From Deltaproteobacteria bacterium (GTDB taxonomy: Bacteria; Desulfobacterota; Desulfobulbia; Desulfobulbales; Desulfobulbaceae), in the NCBI GenBank assembly GCA_013151365.1, contig JAADIK010000129.1, positions 1 through 6,834 on the forward strand: DNA of 6,834 nucleotides, in the 5' to 3' direction. The notes under the pieces are model-generated. The model was not told the origin of the DNA. It saw only the letters and a list, made by a program, of their open reading frames with translations, and made no database searches. This document shows positions 5,979-6,834 of this stretch, piece by piece. The number at the start of each line of letters is the position of its first letter. The first letter of the stretch is position 1. The position numbers were made by a program, and so were the translations under genes.

Positions 5979-6401
5979 CAATCTCGGATGACGCACCTTC
6001 ACCCAGTCGCCCTTGGTCTTAAGCCGCTGCAAAATAACCTCACGGGCAACGGTTCCTATCTTCTGATAATTTTTCCCCGGACCTGAACGGACATTTCCTT
6101 CTTTGACCTTGACAATGACATAATTGGATTTGGAGACCAGGGAAGAAAAAATCCAGCCCTTGTCATTTTCAAAATCACTGACCTTTAGCCAATCGCCTTT
6201 TCTCTTCAGGACCTTCAGGGGATAGCCGGCCGGCAGTTCATAGAGAATGCTGGAGTTGGTATTCGGCGCCGAGCGCAGATTAACGCCGTTATTATTCACA
6301 CTGACATAATCGGCCGCCATGGCCGATACCGCGATCAGGGCGGAAAAGGTGAGCAGCAGAAGCGCCGTTATCAACGACTGCCCGGGTTTATATTTTTTCA
6401 T
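5943..6401 (-). CDS. Secreted protein with two bacterial SH3 (SH3b) domains
   Basis: 152 residues from the ATG at 6399-6401. I chose this over an in-frame ATG eight codons upstream because AAGGAG (6408-6413) lies six nt before it and the protein then opens as a standard signal peptide: MKKYK, a hydrophobic run to about residue 26, and AMA-A as the likely signal peptidase I site after residue 29. Two SH3b domains follow (about 32-88 and 93-150). Each has the family signature: N-(L/V)-R-S-(A/G)-P near the start (41-45 and 103-108), G-DW-(L/V)-KV in the middle (69-74, 131-136) and GWI near the end (82-84, 143-145). SH3b domains often bind peptidoglycan or envelope proteins, but no catalytic domain is attached, so it is probably a periplasmic binding or scaffold protein. 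Its start overlaps tlyA by 14 bp; its end overlaps the helicase gene by 25 bp. Confidence 0.93.
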   Translation of the reverse strand: MKKYKPGQSLITALLLLTFSALIAVSAMAADYVSVNNNGVNLRSAPNTNSSILYELPAGYPLKVLKRKGDWLKVSDFENDKGWIFSSLVSKSNYVIVKVKEGNVRSGPGKNYQKIGTVAREVILQRLKTKGDWVKVRHPRLTGWIYKTLLWP

Positions 6402-6834
6402 TTTGATCTCCTTGATTATCCTCACTAATGTAACGAAGTTGTCTTGATTTTTGCGCCGCCGCCGTGAGATACATCAGAAATTCCTGGTTCCCCTTGGCGC
6501 CCCGGACGGGTGACGCCACAACGCCCTTGCAGTCAAGTCCGGCCTGCGTAACGTAGCCGCGGACCATCTCCAAGGCCTCCTCATGCAGAAAGCCCTCCCT
6601 GACAACGCCGCCCCTGGCCACCTTTTGCCGGGGCAGCTCAAACTGCGGCTTGACCAGGACGACCATCCGGACCGGGCCGTGAAACAGGCCGCACAACGGT
6701 TCAAGCAACAGGTTAAGAGATATAAACGAGGCGTCAATGACCGCCAGGTCGAGCGATTCCGGAATCTGTTCTCTGGTCAGAAACCGAGCATTGGTCCGTT
6801 CCAGGACCACGACCCGTTGGTCTTGCCGGAGCTT
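6388..6834 (-). CDS. tlyA: TlyA-family rRNA 2'-O-methyltransferase (hemolysin A family), C-terminal part
   Basis: About 148 codons are visible; the gene runs off the right edge, so the N-terminal S4-like RNA-binding domain and the SAM-binding start are outside. The visible part opens KLRQDQRVVVLERTNARFL, typical of TlyA just after its SAM-binding loop. It continues with DLAVIDASFIS (catalytic-type Asp), VLVKPQFE (catalytic-type Lys), GGVVR, SPVRGAKGNQEF with the last conserved Glu, and a short tail. Characterised TlyA proteins methylate ribose in 16S and 23S rRNA (C1409 and C1920 in mycobacteria), which also gives capreomycin sensitivity; the old haemolysin name is misleading. The last 14 bp overlap the start of the SH3b gene, whose ribosome site lies inside tlyA, suggesting translational coupling. 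The tail after the methyltransferase core (AAAQKSRQLRYISEDNQGD) is polar and probably disordered. Confidence 0.93.
   Translation of the reverse strand, partial: KLRQDQRVVVLERTNARFLTREQIPESLDLAVIDASFISLNLLLEPLCGLFHGPVRMVVLVKPQFELPRQKVARGGVVREGFLHEEALEMVRGYVTQAGLDCKGVVASPVRGAKGNQEFLMYLTAAAQKSRQLRYISEDNQGDQNEKI

Noticed and set aside
1..6834. CRISPR array, toxin-antitoxin pair or known defence cassette
   Set aside because: No regularly spaced repeats, cas-like genes or small paired genes are present. The helicase-nuclease fusion recalls defence systems, but its domains point to DNA repair and it has no defence neighbours here.

Overview
The window looks like chromosomal DNA of a GC-rich Gram-negative bacterium. 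Desulfobacterota (former Deltaproteobacteria) is my best guess, from overall protein character and gene content; no marker here settles it. It holds five protein genes (one cut by the right edge), one tRNA gene, and a probable transposase remnant at the left edge. The protein genes have steady GC-rich codon use. The left ~235 bases are more AT-rich and look like decayed insertion DNA.

Layout. 1-138 (+) appears to be the broken C-terminal part of a Y1/REP-associated-type transposase. 236-408 is a compact tRNA-His(GTG) unit on the minus strand, with a sigma70-like promoter, the tRNA with G-1 and encoded CCA, and a strong intrinsic terminator. 426-1079 (-) encodes an unrecognised cytoplasmic protein with a zinc ribbon at each end and a HEAT-like helical middle. 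1191-2873 (-) encodes a fusion of a prephenate dehydratase-like domain, an ACT domain and a TyrA-like prephenate dehydrogenase domain, with no chorismate mutase domain. 2998-5967 (+) runs divergently from it and encodes a 989-residue MrfA/YprA-type superfamily 2 helicase with a C-terminal DEDD exonuclease domain. 5943-6401 (-) encodes a secreted two-SH3b-domain protein whose 3' end overlaps the helicase gene. 6388-6834 (-) is the 3' part of a tlyA-type rRNA 2'-O-methyltransferase gene, overlapping the start of the SH3b gene.

How the genes fit together. tlyA and the SH3b gene look like a coupled pair. The dehydratase/dehydrogenase fusion and the zinc-ribbon gene are collinear and may be co-transcribed towards tRNA-His, which also has its own promoter. 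The helicase-exonuclease gene stands alone. It joins in one chain the two activities that Bacillus subtilis encodes as MrfA (helicase) and MrfB (exonuclease), which repair mitomycin C damage, and this is the most interesting item here. The aromatic fusion protein is second: by eye, several active-site and feedback motifs have diverged in its domains. I see no CRISPR array, prophage or intact insertion sequence.
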